Position numbers and translations under genes: made by a program
NCBI GenBank assembly: GCA_023333565.1
Contig: JAJKFH010000238.1
Span: 89,924-153,923 of the forward strand
Length of the DNA stretch: 64,000 nucleotides
Source: Puffinus mauretanicus
Taxonomy: Eukaryota > Chordata > Aves > Procellariiformes > Procellariidae
Direction of reading: 5' to 3'
In this document: positions 62,260-64,000 of the stretch, piece after piece
Position numbering within the stretch: position 1 is the stretch's first letter
How the letters are laid out: each line of letters starts with the position of its first letter
The notes under the pieces: generated by a model
The model's database searches: none
The model's input: only the letters and a program-made list of their open reading frames with translations
What the model was told of the DNA's origin: nothing

Positions 62260-64000
62260 ACCCCAAGGAACAGCGAATAAATATTTGGCATGAAATCAGC
62301 AACGACGTTGTCATGTTCTCTGCTTGTGACTAAGCAGCTTACACAGGCCCTGCAGCTCATCTGAGCTGTCTTACCTCCTGGGATAAACTAAACACTGAAA
62401 AAACTTTTAAATGGCCAGTCTCTCACTGTACCTGTTTCTCTTTGGAGCCTACAGTTTCTAAATCTTGCAGGCGCAAGCCAGTAGGAGTACTCAAGCAAGG
62501 TGAACAATATAGCTCTTGATGGGTCAGGTCTCTTGCATCAGGTAATTTTTACATGATGCAGACAGGAGAGATTACCACTTAGAGTTAAAAAAGCCTGCTT
62601 TGTTATTCTGCAAAGCTTGTTGGGATTCCAAGCTTGCTTCAGGTTACTCCATTTTTGATACTGTGTGGGCAGGCCTCGTGAACTCTAGGACACTTTAAAA
62701 TGGGTGCAAGAAGCCAATTCTCCGTCATTCACACTGCAAGAATCTTCAAGAATGAACTAACCAGCACTGACCACAAGTCTATTTGCTATTCTGCAACTTC
62801 TCTCTCGCTCTTTCTTTCTGTTTGACCAGGAGTGTTATTGCATACCTGAAATAATTTTCCTAATAAATGTTATTTCTCTTTTTCCTACAGAAAATTTCCC
62901 GGTGAGTTGAATTTAAGAAGGTTCAGACAATTTGAGGTCAAGAAAGTAACATTAATTTCTACAGCTGAATCAAAGGTTTCCTGAAAATATCTAAATCAGA
63001 AGTTGAGTATTGCTGGTGAAGAAAGAATGAAAACAATAGACAAATCACTGGGAAACAGTGAAGCAACTAGCCTGAATATATATAATATGTTGTTTTGTTC
63101 AGGACTTTTATTTCTGCCTGAAAACATATCTTATTTATTAGATATTCAGTCTGACTCCATCAAAATTTCAGCATCGGTTGCTGTTTAAACATCAGGTGCT
63201 TAAAAATTTGACACTTAAAAAATCCCACTTACATAAAATGACAGCTCTTCACCAACCCAGTGAGACTTTATCAGCAGGCAAAAGAAACCAAATTGGGGAG
63301 TGTTGGTAGCAGATGAGGAAAATTCATCAATATTCAGGAATGAAATATGTCCAACCACATACATTCTACAGTTGTTTGTGCAGGCTTGAATGGTTTTACA
63401 AGATGGTGTTTGAGTGATTAGGTATGTTAAAAACTTTTAGATGTCACTTTTTTTCCCAAAATCTGGGTTAAAATTACAGATACAAAAATGAAAGGGGCAC
63501 AAATGAATGTTGTAATTGTCATTTAAGTCCTACCAGCTATTTACATGCACAATTATATGATTTCATGATTTATGCATGGCATCACAGTTCTGGTGCATGT
63601 ATATTAGCCATGCACAGACTGACATGCAAAGAATTATTTGTATGTGCTTATTCTAATGGGAAATGTGAAATCTTAAAACTTTAATACACTTTCTTAAAAG
63701 ATATGTGAAGATAAAATGTGAAGATATTCACATTTTAAGATGCCTTTTTCTTCACACAGAATGACAGTTTAGAATGCAGACATAACACATGCTAAATCTT
63801 ATTTTTGTTAATTTAAGCTCAGATTTCCAGAGTCAGATGTTTAGATCACGCATTCAAATGAGTGTTGTAATTTTCAGATGTCGGTAAAAGCCACAGACAT
63901 TCAGAGTCTCCTAAAATCATGCTCTGTTTGCAACCACATCCGGTTTTACAAAATTATATTTTAAAAAATTTAATCATATTAATAGAGGAAGTTTGCTAAA

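Larger units (their letters stand above)
60363..64000. other. Unique sequence with a GT microsatellite
   Basis: Apart from the microsatellite at 60581-60613 and the unusually open region at 61708-62259, I see no gene or recognised repeat. An AATAAA-like site near 62859 follows a pyrimidine-rich stretch (62795-62825) but has no other LTR or gene context. Confidence 0.5.

Noticed and set aside
62640..62890. Possible second LTR end (pyrimidine-rich CTCTCTCGCTCTTTC followed by AATAAATG and a CTACAG)
   Set aside because: I could not find matching TG...CA ends, a partner LTR or a primer-binding site, so an LTR call is not supported.

Overview
The window looks like bird nuclear DNA. It is AT-rich and carries many copies of the CR1 LINE, whose 3' ends finish in the diagnostic ATTCTATG-type short repeats. 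It also has a long terminal repeat starting TGTCCTGGTTTCAGC, a start I know from many non-galliform birds; that lineage hint is recall plus inference. I find no prokaryotic feature, tRNA, rRNA or CRISPR array, and no host protein-coding exon I can name. The most likely setting is a gene desert or a large intron.

Layout. 1-2894 is unique AT-rich sequence. 2895-4750 is a 5'-truncated CR1 on + (CR1-1). 4751-15543 is unique. 15544-21216 is a three-level nest: an old CR1 (CR1-A, +) is split by a second CR1 (CR1-B, +), which is itself split by a third (CR1-C, -). 21217-33374 is mostly unique, with a pair of diverged ~165-bp repeats exactly 422 bp apart, a very old CR1 tail (27150-27475) and a 95-bp CR1 tail (32400-32495). 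33375-37528 is a nearly full-length CR1 on - (CR1-D), with a CpG-rich 5' region, ORF1 (GDSL esterase-like) and ORF2 (endonuclease plus reverse transcriptase), all with lesions. 39954 to about 41868 is a defective endogenous retrovirus: one LTR, a primer-binding site, a leader holding twelve ~48-bp tandem repeats, and no 3' LTR. 59637-60362 is one more truncated CR1 on -. The rest is unique AT-rich DNA with simple repeats.

Every recognisable coding sequence belongs to a retroelement, and all are broken by stops, frameshifts or deletions, so nothing here is predicted to be an active mobile element. The strongest unexpected signals are the nest and an ~820-bp block in which CR1-1 and CR1-B are almost identical although the homologous sequence on both sides is clearly diverged. 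That pattern suggests gene conversion or recombination between copies 15 kb apart. A few short exon-like segments are reported at low confidence. I did not find a convincing new biological system.
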